Notes: generated from the sequence alone by a model not told the origin. A DNA stretch of 64,000 nt from Epiperipatus broadwayi (GCA_028023455.1 JAQFVV010007269.1:1-64000), one strand, 5' to 3'; shown: positions 24,247 through 41,099, numbered from the stretch's first letter. Translations and numbers: made by a program.

Positions 24247-25879
24247 TGTACCTATATTGATATAGGCACATATAATTTTATCTAAAATTATTATTAAAGT
24301 AATCTTTCATAAAAGAAAAACAAAATTAAATGTTGAAGAGTTTATTGCAGCTTGTTTTCGAAAAAGATAAGAATTAAATAGTTTTTATTAGTATTCGGAA
24401 AAATATAATTTAAAAGGTTAAAATATACAAATCTCTTTTCATTCAAGTTTAATTAAAGAAAAAATAATGTTAAAACTAAATAGTAAATTGTATTAAAAAT
24501 ATATGTGCGTATATATGTGCGATGTATGTGAAATAAAAGAAGATTATAATTAAAAACATGGCTATGGCTATTAATAAAATAAAACAACACGTTTTATTGC
24601 ATGGCTATTACTAATTAAGCAATCTTCCAAAACACGTTTATCAAATGATTATCATTGGAATTTGGTAACAGATCTTTGCCGGAGATATTAGAAAGCCAAC
24701 AAGGCACAGGTATAAATAGACTTTTTTTTTATCGGACAGTAATCAGTTCCACAAATTAATTGAGTCAGTTCAGTTCACAAAGTAATTGAGTAGTGCAGTT
24801 CAGAAATTAATTGAGCAGTTAACAAACAAAATGCAGTGTTGAGAAGATCTTGGGAATGCATGTTTATCTCCAGCCCAGATGTCCAAGAAAACAGCAGATC
24901 TGCCCATGAAATAATGTCAGCTTAACATCTTAGAAAATCTCCGTCAGTATCTAATTGTCTCCGATAGTAAAAATCGTGAAAATCAGGAAACTCAGCAAGG
25001 AAACATCCCAGCTGGCTGGAAGCATTCATACTGGAACCATTCATACCGGAAGAAACAACAAAAAAGAAGAAAACAAAGTGTTAAATCTACGTTCAAAATC
25101 CTAGGTAAAACATTTGCTTATTTTCATTTATACTGTAATAGCCATTGCATTTCATTAATTCGTGCGAATCCTCCAAGAGTCTAATTATATGAACTCAATA
25201 TCATACATAAATGAACTATTGATATGTGTGTGATTAAATTTTAAATGCTATGTAATCCTTTATTATCATTATTATGTGTGTGCATGAGTTAATATGTGCG
25301 TGATCATTATATCAATGTTTATTAGTTAAATTAGAGTGTTCTGTTATTAAATCTATAGGAATATTTAAACTATTTAGAAATGTTAATTTAAAATATGCAT
25401 GTGTTTTATTAGAATGTTTAAATTTAGTAAATAAATGTTAGTTAATAAATTATCTTTAAAATTAAACTTTATTTGTCGGTCAATTCTTTTTATCAATTCT
25501 TTTACCAAATTTTTTTATCAATTCTTTTACAATTCTTTTTATCAATTCTCTTTTATCAAGTCTTAACCACTAATTATGTATAATCTATTAGTGATTACAA
25601 ACAGCTGAGCTAGTCGTGGATTTAGGCATTGGGTTAGTGGCCATTACTCAAAGTGTGTTATTTATTCATCCTTGAATAGATAGCTGGCACCCGTGTTTAT
25701 ACACAAAAAAGTGCTTTGGATGTGGTGTTCAACTCAACAGCTGAGAAGAAGCTATGTCCTGGAAATGTAACATTAGTTATATACTTTATAGCTATCGTTT
25801 GGGCATACATACTCTCCGAGTATGTTCTTCTCTGTCTAAGAGACCGGTGATTTGAATACACATATTTGAACATGGTTCA
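24247..25879 (+). repeat. Left LTR of E1
   Basis: A 1633-bp repeat beginning TGTACCTATATTG and ending CATGGTTCA. A TATA box, TATAAATAG, lies at 24711-24719. A minisatellite-like run of CAATTCTTTT units is at about 25,481-25,560. Junction with the internal region is immediate. Confidence 0.93.
24711..24719 (+). promoter_or_regulatory. TATA box of the E1 left LTR
   Basis: TATAAATAG. The same motif recurs at 29791 in the right LTR, at about 53399 in the related solo LTR and at 48679 in another LTR, consistent with the core promoter of the U3/R boundary. Confidence 0.6.
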
Positions 25880-26205
25880 AAGGTAAGGGGGGTTGCAACT
25901 AGTGCATTGTTTGATTCGGGGAGTCAGGTATTGGTAATGTCACAGGAAATGTTTAATAAAATAAATGACATTGACCCGGAAATTAAAATATTGCCTTTAA
26001 AAACAGTATATGTTTTGTTGGCTAATGGTAAGAAGGTGAAGTTGGAATCCAAACAGGCATCGGTCAAATTACACATGGCAGAGGGAGAATATATGCACAT
26101 TCTGTTGATTTTGGAGGGACTGATTCATGAGGTTATATTAGGCTCAGATTTTATGTACAAAACAGCTGTGTATTGGATTATAAACGGAGCCGGGCAGAAA
26201 TAAAC
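25880..26205 (+). pseudogene. E1 pol: aspartic protease part
   Basis: The frame is open straight from the LTR end, with no ATG. It contains the active-site triad in ALFDSGSQVLV (near 25904) and, further on, an ILGSDF-like segment (VILGSDFMYK near 26140). It works on Gag-Pol in active elements. The frame shifts near 26170, and the present frame stops at 26201-26203. The N-terminus begins only about eight residues before the catalytic loop, so the protease is cut at or just before its first strand. Confidence 0.8.
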
Positions 26206-27461
26206 AACGTAATAATTCCGTTTACAAAACACCAGAAGGATGAGATAAATAGACAGAGTGATGCACAAAGCACAGTAATGGAAATAGAGATAGGGGAAAA
26301 GGTGGATGAGTCAAAATGCATAAATGACAATCAAAGAAACCAACTGAAGAAACTATTCAATAGATATGAAAGCATATTTTCCGAGGTTCCAGGGGTAATC
26401 CAAGGGTATGAACACAGGCTAAGGCTTATGAAAGACCAACCATATCAAGACCGTGCATATCCCATACCTCATCAATATAGACATGAAGTAGAAGAACAAA
26501 TGGACAAAATGCTTAGATGGGGGATTATATCTAAATGTTCATCTCCTTTTAATAACCCTATCGTAACTGTAAAAAAAAAGATGGATCAATTCGGTTATGT
26601 TTGGACGCACGGCAGTTAAATAAGATAACAATAGCTGATACTAATGCTCCACCGCCTATGAGCAAATTGTTATTGAAATTTCAAAATAAGACAATATTTT
26701 CGACGTTCGACTTAACTGCCAGCTACTGGCAAATCAAACTTTATCCAGAGGATCGGAAATATACGGCATTTAAATATAACGGACGTGCATATAATTTTAA
26801 CCAGATTCCCTTCAGGCTAAAAAATAGTGGGGCAGGGCTTATACAATGTCTGGATCAAGTATTGTCAGATGATATTAAGAATTTAGTTATAATGTATGTA
26901 GACGACATTGTGGTGGCGTCGGAAAGTATAGATGAGCACTTTGCACATTTAGAAATGTTGCTGGGGGAGTGTGAGAGAAAGGGAATTCGAATTAATTTAA
27001 ATAAGAGTAAGATAATGACTGACGAGGTCAAGTTTTTAGGTCATATAATTACAGAAAGAGGGATATTACCTAATTCTGAAAAAATCCTAGCAATACAGGA
27101 ATTCCCCACACCCCGGAATAAAAAGCATATTAAATCTTTTCTCGGACTCTGTAATTTCTATAATCGATTTTATAGAAATTTTTCACTTGACATGGAGCCG
27201 TTATTGCAGTTATTAAGAAAAGGGAAATCATGGGTGTGGAATGAGCACAGTTTTCAGAGCGTGAAGGCAGGATTCTTAAATAAAGTTATGCTGTCATATC
27301 CCGATTTCGACAAACCATTCTTTGTACAAACAAACAGCAGCGGGTTTGGATTGGGGGCTGTGCTATTTCAGATACAGGACAAGGGACAGCACATAGTTCT
27401 TTGTTTCATTAGCCGTTTACTAAGGGGACGGGAAGTGAACTACACTGTAACCGAGAAGTAA
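26173..27461 (+). pseudogene. E1 pol: reverse transcriptase and start of RNase H
   Basis: Two frames: 26173-26619 and 26601-27461. The first has YPIPHQYRHEVEEQMDKML and SSPFNNPIV, the Gypsy RT entry region. A frameshift falls in an A9 run at 26571-26579. The second has FSTFDLTASYWQIKL (motif A) and MYVDDIVVA (motif C, catalytic pair intact), then FLGLCNFYNRF (connection). RNase H begins at QTNSSGFGLGAVL, where the first catalytic Asp of the usual TDAS motif is Asn. A TAA at 27459-27461 interrupts the frame at a position that is normally a Glu codon in the family. Confidence 0.9.
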
Positions 27462-27923
27462 GCCTTGGCTATTGTGTGGGCGTTCAAGAAATTCAGGCAG
27501 TATTTAGTAGGCTCTGAAGTGGTAGTAGTCACTGACCATAAGAGCCTTGAATTTATTAATCACAGCTTCTTGAATAATAGCAGGCTAATAAGGTGGAGCT
27601 TATTCCTGCAAGAATTTAATTACAAAGTGGCTTACTGTCGTGGCAAAGAGAATATTGTGGCAGACACCTTAAGCCGATATCCGGTAGCTCAAGAACACTT
27701 GAGTTGCGACAGAGCATATAAAACTGCCGCCAAAATATATAAAAGAAATGGGATAAAAGATGAGTTGCACAGATTAAAGGAGCAGCAAGAGGAAGATAAT
27801 GATTGCAAACAAATAATAGAGTATTTATGCAATCAGCCTGTAACAAAAACAGCCAGTAATCCGCTGTGGAGGGACCGAAATCACTGTTGTTTAAAGGGAG
27901 GACTCTTACAGCATGTGTTATGA
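27462..27923 (+). pseudogene. E1 pol: RNase H C-terminal part and linker
   Basis: This is the same frame after the stop. VVTDHKSLEF and GKENIVADTLSRYP are the two later RNase H acidic motifs, followed by the linker to integrase. The frame then changes near 27,915-27,921. It is a direct continuation of the previous segment. Confidence 0.88.
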
Positions 27924-28983
27924 AAAAAACATGCATTATTCTTCCGGTCGCCATGAGAGAGCAAATGATTAAATATGCGCATAACACTTTCGGACATTAT
28001 GGGGCAAATAAAGTGGAAGAATGGCTGAGTCATTGGTTTTACTGGACAGGAATGAATGCCAATATTACAGATGTGATTGATAGATGCACCATATGTTCAG
28101 CAACCAAGCCTGCTAACACATCAGGAGTCGGGCCACTGCAACCTATATATGCCCAATGCCTGAACAGCTTACTAGCGATAGACATCTACGGACCTCTGCC
28201 TCCATTCAATAAAATGAAGTATCTCATGGTAACATATGATGTGTTTTCGAAGCTGGTAGTGGCATATCCAGTAGCCCAAGTGAACGCAAGACAGACTATT
28301 CGAGATTTGGAGCAACAATACTTTAAAACTGTAGGAATTCCAGACAGAATTCTGTCGGATCATGGAATGCCCTTTATATCCAGCGAATGGAAGAAATGGA
28401 CGAACAGATGTGGGATAAGACATATACTTACGTCGATTTCTAACCCTCAGTCTAATCCATGTGAATGGGTTATGAGGGAGTTGGGGCATCTATTTCGGGT
28501 TTATATACAGGATGATCATCGCAAATGGGTGAAAGAAACATCACGAATAATCAACATGATAAACTGGTCAAGAAATGAGTCTACAGGATTCGAACCTGTT
28601 CGGCTACATTTTGGAAGAAATATTCCGTATCCATTTGAGACTAAATTGCCAGTGGGGATAAATCCAATCAACCAGAGAAGAGATGCTAAGCAAGCGCTCA
28701 ACCGGTTAAGAAAAATGTGCAGGCTACGGCAGCAGAGGCAGGGAAGACCTAAGGCTATATTCAGGAGGGGAGATGAGGTCATGGTGAAAGTTCATCCGGT
28801 GAGTCATCCTGAAAAACATATATACAAGAAATTCCAGCCAATATATGATGGCCCTTATATCATCAAATGGCAATACGGTAATAACGCGTTTGTGATAGCA
28901 TAGGGAATAGAGGAAAAAGGAACATATAATGCCCAGTCATTGAGGTTAGTGAAAAGAGAAAAACAACCACCGGACAGGCGGTA
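27915..28983 (+). pseudogene. E1 pol: integrase
   Basis: The zinc-binding HHCC region (HNTFGHYG ... CTICSATKP) is followed by the catalytic core with Asp in LAIDIYGPLP (near 28180), Asp in ILSDHGMPF (near 28355) and Glu in NPCEWVMRELG (near 28460). A C-terminal DNA-binding stretch follows (RRGDEVMVKVHP, YKKFQPIYDGPY). A TAG at 28901-28903 interrupts the end, but the frame continues with family-like sequence to TAA at 28981-28983. No chromodomain is seen. The catalytic residues are all present, so decay in this copy affects continuity rather than the integrase active site. Confidence 0.9.
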
Positions 28984-29326
28984 ATAATACTAAATGAAAT
29001 TTAGAAATAATAATAGTAACAAGGAGGTATTATTGAATAAAAGATTTTTTCCCCACGCACATATTACATAAGAAGAAATGCTTGTAAATAAACAGTTAAA
29101 AATCAATAAAATCAAGTTAAATAAGTAGGTCAAATGAATGATTTAAAAGTAACAATTATAGGATTAAATAAGTGAATAAAATAAAGGGTTTGATTAAAGT
29201 GATCGAATTAAACAAATAAATAACATGTCAATAAAATAAAAAAATAAATAAATTAAGATTTAATGTTGTCAGAGATAAAATGGTCAAAAATGACACATTT
29301 TACTCTCAAAAGGAAGGGCGGTGTAA
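28984..29326 (+). other. E1 3' untranslated region and polypurine tract
   Basis: AT-rich and non-coding. It ends in a purine-rich run (AAAAGGAAGGGCGG, about 29309-29322) followed by TGTAA before the LTR. No env-like frame is present. The GCGGTGTAA just before the LTR is shared with E2. Confidence 0.7.
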
Positions 29327-30963
29327 TGTACCTATATTGATATAGGCACATATAATTTTATCTAAAATTATTATTAAAGTAATCTTTCATAAAAGAAAAA
29401 CAAAATTAAATGTTGAAGAGTTTATTGCAGCTTGTTTTCGAAAAAGGTAAGAATTAAATAGTTTTTATTAGTATTTGTAAAAATATAATTTAAAAGGTTA
29501 AAATATACAAATCTCCTTTCATTCAAGTTTAATTAAAGAAAAAATAATGTTAAAACTAAATAGTAAATTGTATTAAAAATATATGTGCGTATATATGTGC
29601 GATGTATGCGAAATAAAAGAAGATTATCATTAAAAACACGGCAATGGCTATTAATAAAATAAAACAACACATTTTATTGCATGGCTATTACTAATTAAGC
29701 AATCTTCCAAAACACGTTTATCAAATGATTATCATTGGAATTTGGTAACAGATCTTTGCCGGAGATATTAGAAAGCCAACAAGGCACAGGTATAAATAGA
29801 CTTTTTTTTTATCGGACAGTAATCAGTTCCACAAATTAATTGAGTCAGTTCAGTTCACAAAGTAATTGAGTAGTGCAGTTCAGAAATTAATTGAGCAGTT
29901 AACAAACAAAATGCAGTGTTGAGAAGATCTTGGGAACGCACATTTATCTCCAGCCCAGATGTCCGAGAAAACAGCAGATCTGCCCGTGAAATAATGTCAG
30001 CTTAACATCTTAGAAAATCTCCATCAGTATCTAATTGTCTCCGATAGTAATAATCATGAAAATCAGGAAACTCAGCAAGGAAATGTCCCAGCCGGCTGGA
30101 AGCATTCATACTGGAATCATTCATACCGGAAGAAACAACAAACAAGAAGAAAACAAAGTGTTAAATCTACGTTCAAAATCCTAGGTAAAACATTTGCTTA
30201 TTTTCGTTTATACTGTAATAGCCATTGCATTTCATTAATTCGTGCGAATTCTCCAAGAGTCTAATTATATGAACTCGATATCATACATAAATGAACTATT
30301 GATATGTGTGTGATTAAATTTCAAATGCTATGTAATCCTTTATTATCATTATTATGTGTGTGCATGAGTTAATATGTGCATGATCATTATATCAATGTTT
30401 ATTAGTTAAATTAGAGTGTTCTGTTATTAAATCTATAGGAATATTTAAACTATTTAGAAATGTTAATTTAAAATATGCGTGTGTTTTATTAGAATGTTTA
30501 AATTTAGTCAATAAATGTTAGTTAATAAATTATCTTTAAAATTAAACTTTATTTGTCGGTCAATTCTTTTTATCAATTCTTTTACCAAATTTCTTTATCA
30601 ATTCTTTTACAATTCTTTTTATCAATTCCCTTTTATCAAGTCTTAACCACTAATTATGTATAATCTATTAGTGTTTATAAACAGCTGAGCTAGTCGTGGA
30701 TTTAGGCGTTGGCTTAGTGGCCATTACTAAAAGTGCGTTATTTATTCATCCTTGAATAGATAGCTGGTGCCCTCATTTATACACACAAAAAAAAGTGCTT
30801 TGGACATGGTGTTCAACTCAACAGCCGAGAAGAAGCTATGTCCTGGAAATGTAACATTAGTTATATACTTTGTAGCTATCGTTTGGGCATACATACTCTC
30901 CGAGTATGTTCTTCTCTGCCTAAGAGACCGATGATTCGAATACACATATTCGAACATGGTTCA
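29327..30963 (+). repeat. Right LTR of E1
   Basis: A 1637-bp direct repeat of 24247-25879, with TATA box at 29791-29799. It ends CATGGTTCA and is followed by (AT)n. Confidence 0.93.
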
Positions 30964-34777
<3,814 letters not shown>

Positions 34778-35184
34778 ATTTAAATCAGGGGTCCCCAACT
34801 TTATGCCCATGGGTACCATGGCGCCCGCAGACCATTTTATGTGTGCCCACCACTAACATGATAAAAAATTATTTATCTGATACAAATAAATTTAATTTTT
34901 AAAATTTCTTATAAAGTATTGTATTATATTGTAATCAAATTGTAGGGCATACTATACTTTTACAGCATAAAAATATAAACGTTAATTATATGTTAAAATT
35001 TTATTTTTGAAATAAATATTATTTTGTACATTATGTGCATTATTAACAATATCCAACTATAAATTTACATTGAAAAAATAAATGGTGTCTGCCATTTGGT
35101 TGAAAAAAATAAATGGTACCCGCTGCCTGGCCGGTATTATAGAATGTGCTCTTAAGTGCAAAAAGGTTGACCCCTGATTTACAT
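34778..35184. mobile_element. Short non-autonomous hAT element (MITE)
   Basis: The element spans 34786-35176 (391 bp). It starts CAGGGGTCCCCAACTTT and ends AAAAGGTTGACCCCTG; the two ends are imperfect inverted repeats. Flanks ATTTAAAT (34778-34785) and ATTTACAT (35177-35184) match at 7 of 8 bases, as expected for an aged hAT duplication. No coding sequence inside. Confidence 0.87.
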
Positions 35185-35426
35185 CATAGATATATTTCTT
35201 TAGAGTTGGATCAACAAACAGGATGATACAGAAGACAATATCAAGAGCTCTTTCCTACTATGCTATAGGGATTTATTCACTTTATTTTAAACCACATCTT
35301 TTATTAGAAACATTATCTATTTGGGCTTCTTAAATATAAGGCTTATATTCTAGCCTACAAAGTTTAACATTTATTCCAAAACTTTATTAGCTTAGGGTTT
35401 ACTAAACCTAGCAATATATATATATA

Positions 35427-35573
35427 TTAGATGTATTTTAAAAAGATTTGGTCAATTTATAGTATTAAATATTGGAGTTATATATTAATATCCCCACATT
35501 TGTATTTAGAAGTTGTCTTGTTATTTATGTTTTGCTTCTACTTATGGGTTCAGATAATCTGATATATATATAT
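35427..35573 (+). mobile_element. Left arm of a palindromic MITE
   Basis: TATTAGATGTATTTTAAAAA to CAGATAATCTGATATATATA. The whole arm is the reverse complement of about 40,097-40,290 with few changes. The outer ends TATTAGATG and CATCCAATA suggest a TA duplication and mariner-type ends, but the flanks are too AT-rich to prove it. Confidence 0.72.
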
Positions 35574-38500
35574 TGTGCGCTTGTCTGTAGGTCATAGGTA
35601 GGGTAGAAAGGTCAATTATTAAAAAATTTTAAATTTTAAGTTATATTTGTAAGATATATAAATAATAATAAGAGAATGAGATTTTATAGTACAATTTAAA
35701 GCTAAAATACCTGGTAGGTAACAGTGTAATAAATTATTTAAAAGAAAACAGTTAAATAAAGCTTAATCATATCATTGCTTATGGTTGTGAAAGCTGGCCA
35801 TATAAAATAATACAGCTATAGATAGTTAAAAGTATATCAATTATTTAGTATAATATTTAAAAACTAATAAATTAAATAAATGAAATGTAATGGTATAATT
35901 ATATTTAATAATCAAAATTAATAGATTGTGTTTTAAAATAAACTTTGGGATGGTGAGAGTTATATTTAGTTTAACATTATAAATTATTTTCCAAATTTTA
36001 TATAAAATATATCAGTTTTGGTAATTTAGACCGAGACGTAAATAAAAATCATTTGATAAAAGTTAGTAAACACGTGACCGTATATTAAATACCTTCACAC
36101 ACTCTTGTTAAAATAATAATAAACTGTGTGAATTTAAAACTAGATATAATTGCCATCGATCATTAAAATGAAAGTTATAAATATTAAATATTGTTTTAAT
36201 AATTATTTTAAAGCTTAGATAATTTTTTTTATAAAAACTATAATTGAATTTAATAATATTAGTCTGGGAAATATTCCAGACATTACGTCATCAATTCTTA
36301 ACTTTAAAACATCCATTCTGTTATCAAAATAAAATGAATAAATTGTTCGCGCTAAAATAAATATTAACCAATCAAAGGATGTAAAATTAACAGACAAAAT
36401 CTAAGAATTATACAGAGCGGGAGAAGTAATGTGTAAGTGAAAGAGAAAGTAACAAAATTTTATGGCTGGTAACATCGTAGCTGAACAGTAATATAAATTT
36501 ATAATTTCGGATTTATTCTAAAAGTTATTCTGTAACATATAATATATTTTGACTACAGAGATATGTATTGCTAATTTTAAGTTTATCTTACCAGGAAATT
36601 TTATTCAAATTTAACCAGAAAGCCTACAGTAACATGGAAGTACAAGAAAAAATACCTAAATTAATTGATGAAAGAAAAATAATTGGAAATCATCTTAATG
36701 CCACTTTAGTTGTGCTCAACCTGAAACTTAATCTTATAACACAGAGAAATACAATTAGGACGATATGTGAAAATCGGAAAAAGAAGCTGCTCGTCGTCAA
36801 GAACAATTTATGACGATAAATTTACAGAGCTATCTTAAAACTAAGTTATACTTCTCTATGAACAAAATTATAATATGCATTCTATTATCAAGAAAAATAA
36901 CAATGGAGAAAAAATGTTCATTTTGTAAAGAAAACATTATTAAAAGATATAGTTCCAGAATTGTGAAATAAAGGAAAGTAAAAAGATTAAAGTGCTATAA
37001 GTATTTTATGGCAAGGTGCCTAAAACTTTATCGTATTAGAAAAAATATTATAACGTATTCAATGAAGAAAAATGCTTGATTTAAAATGTTAAAATTAAAT
37101 TGCTCAACTAAATGAAAATGGATCCATGGAAACCAAAATTTTATTGAAGATTTGAAAAGTCCGTACAAGATGCATCGGGGGAAAAACCAGACGCGCGGGA
37201 AAAAGCTAGCAGACTATGTTAAAGGAGATATCAAGAATTAATAAGTGTATAAAATATTGAGAAAACTAAGGATCATCGTCGATGAAGATTATTAAACAGA
37301 GTTATTTTTTTTAAAATAGAACATTAAGTGACTGAATAAAAATAAAGTATATTTTTTTTTTAGCTTTACGATGAACAATCTTCAAGCAAGTTCGACAAAG
37401 CAGTATCGTAAATATAATTTAATATGTTTATTTGATTGTATTTAAAATATAAAAATTCTATGTTAGCTTAGGGAAACATATAAACATGAATTTAAGAATA
37501 ATGAGATTTTAAATATAATAGCTTAATAGAATGATAGACATATTATTATAAAAATAAAATGTACGTATGGAAGTTTTAAATATCTACAAGAAGTAATGGA
37601 ATGGTGAAGCCTTCAGAATACGATCAAGAAGATAGAGATCGTTTTGGTAATTGTGATATTATTGATAATGCATAATGTATTTTTTTTTTAGGTCATCTAT
37701 TAATGAAGAATGATGTATGAAAGTTTTTAAATTATAAGTACACATTTTATCCAACATTAAAACATATATTTGAGATAGTAGTAATTTTAAATGTGCATGC
37801 AATAAGTTGTTTTAAAAATATAATTAATAATAAGTATCATAATAATTATGTGATTCTTTTGAACTTTTATGTTGCAAAATATTCAGATGATTTTAAAATA
37901 GTTGGTATATTATAAATATACGAGATAAGTAGTAAAAGATTTTCTTAAGAATAGCTGTATAGTTTGAACTAAAAATGAATTTTATTATTGTTAGAAATGT
38001 AGACAGAAATTTGTCGATGTACTGCATAGATAAATCTAGAGAAATAAAATCGGATAGTGACTTGGTAGTACTGGTGTAGAGGAAACCAAGATGATGTTTT
38101 TTGCCAAGAAATAAGAAAATCAAATATTTGGATCATAGTATTTTATGTGATTTCAGTATAGCTAACTAAGTCCTATCACTGAACACATATATTTTGGACA
38201 GTGTTTTTACGTATTTTTGAAACTTTTTGATGTTATATAAAGCTGAAGGAATAGCTTTAGCATCACTCCTATAGTAGAGGTGGATAGACAGATAAAGGTC
38301 ACTCCTCTATGGTGTTCTTTAAATTCACTGTGCCATCATTGTCAAGTTTTATGACGGATAATATTCTAGTTATTTATGATCCTTTGCATCTATTTTCGCT
38401 ATCCTTGTTTCATGAATATACATCGTCAGAAAGATATTTTTATAGAAATGATACATAAAATAGAAATGAGGCTAGGTTGTCGTTATGTAAGAATAGTTTA

Positions 38501-40096
38501 TTTACTAGAATGAGTTAGAATTGTTATTTTAAAAGTGAAAGTATAAATGAAGAATCATATGATATAGTTTTAAAAAAGTAATTCTGAAATGAATATAAGA
38601 TTTTAAAGGAAAAATCTAAACAAAGTTTTTAAAGTAATAATAAAATTTTAATATTTTATATGATAGTTAAAAATAGAGATTGCATGTTGGTTGAAAAATG
38701 ATTCAATAATGTGTAACAGATATATGTATTTGTGCATGGTATGTTAATGATTGTAATTACCATACGAAGCAAAGGCTTTGATAAGTATTGGATTAATAAT
38801 TATTGTATAGTCAATAATAAAACGGAACATCAAAATGTCAAGAAGGGTTTGAATCTTTAGGATTCCATGCGAATAATATAAAAATAGAATTTTATGATTT
38901 TGTATAGTTTTACTACGAAGGTAAAATTTTTGTAAAAATATAATTTTAAAATTAATAGAGATATAAAGTAGTAATGATAATTATTGATAGATACATTTTT
39001 GTAACAAGCTAAACTAAAAACAGATGTCTAATAATAATAATACTGTATAAGAGTTAAAAATAAAATAAGTAGAAATTTAATGTTAAGAGATAAACTAGTA
39101 AAGTAATTTTGTAACAGGAAAGTAGGGATATCCGATGTACATAATGTAAATATTGTTATTTGTATAATTATTAATAAACTATGTTGTAAATTTATTTGTA
39201 CGCTTCGTGTCTTAGTTATATTTCTCCACATAGAATGCATGATATCGCAATACACCTTTATAATTGCAACAGACATATAATTTTGCACAAAGTAGATAAA
39301 CATAAAAATGTTATAATAATTTTTTTGAAAATTTATTTGTATGATAAAATTAAAGGATTATAATTATATCGTTTATTGGTCATAAGTTGGTTGCCACAAT
39401 ATTAAAATAAATTATATGCTAATATTACAACACGTATTTTGATTGTCAGATTATTAAATACTATTACGAACGTAATATTTATTTATTTATTTCATTTAAG
39501 AAGAAATAGGATTACATTATACTATTGTTATCATTATTCTTATTTATTATTGTTAGTTGTTACGTAGTGAATTTATGACATAAAATTCCCTTCTCATAGT
39601 TTACTACCGTAATTTAAATCAGTTTAAATGCAATTTATGAACCTGAGATTTATTTGATTTGATTTTATTTCATTTATTTACTTAAATTATTTAATTGAGC
39701 TAGATTATTATTACAAAGAATAATAAGATATGATTATTATCTTAATCGTAATGCAAAGAGCTTGGAAAGTCATAGGAATACCATAAGTTGATTATTTAGT
39801 ATAGTGTTCTTATGCCATTGGGATAGTATCATGTGGATATATCTCAATGTAGTCTGTCTCGCTCCCCGTGTCGTCGCTCCATGTCTCATGAAAATAATAA
39901 ATTTTTGATAATATAATTGTATTTATATTTTAAAGGTTTAGAGCTAGTAGTAAATTAATTTCATTCATTTTGTTAAGACTGAGCTAGAGAGAGAACCCGG
40001 AATATTTATGCGTAATAATAAGAATCCTAAATTCAACATTATTATAGATTTTTTTGGAGTGCACGCGTGAGAGAGGCGACGGGGGAGGAGGGTACA
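35574..40096. mobile_element. 4.5-kb TG...CA insertion at ATAT, probably a long solo LTR or LTR-derived element
   Basis: It begins TGTGCGCTTG and ends GGAGGAGGGTACA, with ATAT on both sides (35570-35573 and 40097-40100). It sits in the centre of the palindromic MITE, so it is younger than the MITE. Its border signature matches the Gypsy LTRs nearby. I found no second copy of its first bases inside, and no gag or pol, so a single long LTR is the simplest reading. An internal purine-rich, GC-richer end (40,060-40,096) resembles an LTR tail. Alternatives are a decayed element whose LTRs I failed to recognise, or several nested insertions. Confidence 0.5.
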
Positions 40097-40290
40097 ATAT
40101 ATATATATCAGATTATCTGGGCCCATAAGTAGAAGCATATATATATATATATATATATCAGATTATCTGAGCCTATAAGTAGAAGCAAAACATATAAATA
40201 CCAAGACAACTTCTAAATACAAATGTGGGGATATTAATATATAAGTCCAATATTTAATACTATAATTTGACCCAATCTTTTCAAAATACA
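40097..40290 (-). mobile_element. Right arm of the palindromic MITE, partly duplicated
   Basis: CAGATTATCTGGGCCCATAA followed by AGTAGAAGC appears at 40109 and again after a (TA)n tract at 40159. Beyond it the arm mirrors the left arm to CATCCAATA near 40290. The duplicated inner part suggests replication slippage or unequal exchange across the (TA)n loop. Confidence 0.7.
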
Positions 40291-40393
40291 TCCAATAATA
40301 ATACAATTAAAATAATTGAAGAGTTAAGACATATTATTAAATAATGATACTTTGTAAATACGATTTATATATATACATATATATATATATATG

Positions 40394-41099
40394 AAAAACA
40401 AAAACAAGTTATTCACATAACTTGCTATCACTTGTTATTTATGATCAATAGATGGCATTTTACCAAAACCACCAAAACAAGTGTAAAATTTGTTTACATA
40501 AACGACGAAAGAGTCAGAATTAACTATCTCTTTCATTTTCTCACCTTCAGATCAGCTGATTTCAAGCTATTTGCTATCATCAGAGAAGGATAGAGTTAGA
40601 ATCTAGATCTAAACACTGACTCCAAGCATTTATGCAAAACATTTCTATCAGTTTGCAAGTGTGAATTTTTCAGACCGGTAAAATCTTCAAACTCTACCTA
40701 ACAAGCCAGATATCTATATGGGTCTGATCTCAGTTAAGTTTCACCACATAGTCAAAGTCTCTGCAATATATATCATTGCAAGAAACCTTTAAAGGTACAT
40801 TTATGAAAAACAAAAACAAGTTATTCACGTAACTTGCTATCACTTGTTATTTATGATCAATAGATGGCGTTTTACCAAAACCACCAAAACAAGTGTAAAA
40901 TTTGTTTACATAAATGACAAAAGAGTCAGAATTAACTATTATTTCATTTGCTCAGCCTCAGATCAGCAAATAGCATGAAATCAGTTGATCTGAGGCCGAG
41001 CAAATGAAAGAGATAGTTAATTCTGACTCTTTTCTCATTTATGTAAACAAATTTTACACTTGTTTCAGTAGTTTTGGTAAAACGCCATCTATTGATCAT
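40394..41099. repeat. Foldback element of the 12.6-kb tandem family
   Basis: GAAAAACAAAAACAAGTTATTCAC opens the unit at 40394 and recurs near 40804 (period about 412 bp). The block ATGATCAATAGATGGC...CTCAGATCAGC at 40854-40966 is then repeated in reverse complement at 40985-41099, with an 18-nt spacer. Both outer flanks are (TA)n. The unit shares TATGGGTCTGATCTCAGTT and the ATTTATGAAAAACAAAAA linker with 12619-13157. Non-coding. Confidence 0.85.

Larger units (their letters stand above)
24247..30963 (+). mobile_element. Gypsy-type LTR retrotransposon E1, pol-only, inserted at ATAT
   Basis: Two long direct repeats (24247-25879 and 29327-30963) bound a 3.4-kb internal region that encodes protease, RT, RNase H and integrase in Gypsy order. 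Both LTRs start TG and end CA. Flanking bases are ATAT on each side, within short (TA)n tracts, so the 4-bp duplication is consistent but not independent proof. There is no gag, no leader and no tRNA primer site: pol starts at the LTR border. Pol has at least three frameshifts and two stops, so this copy is inactive. By eye the LTRs differ at about 50 positions plus small indels (about 97% identical), mostly transitions. Confidence 0.93.

Noticed and set aside
28172-28782. Minus-strand frames over the integrase
   Set aside because: They are shadows of the integrase, whose zinc-finger and DDE motifs are on the + strand.
30742-30957. Similar minus-strand small frames in the E1 LTR and at 54218-54412
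   Set aside because: Their likeness comes from LTR homology; no start context or known product supports a gene.
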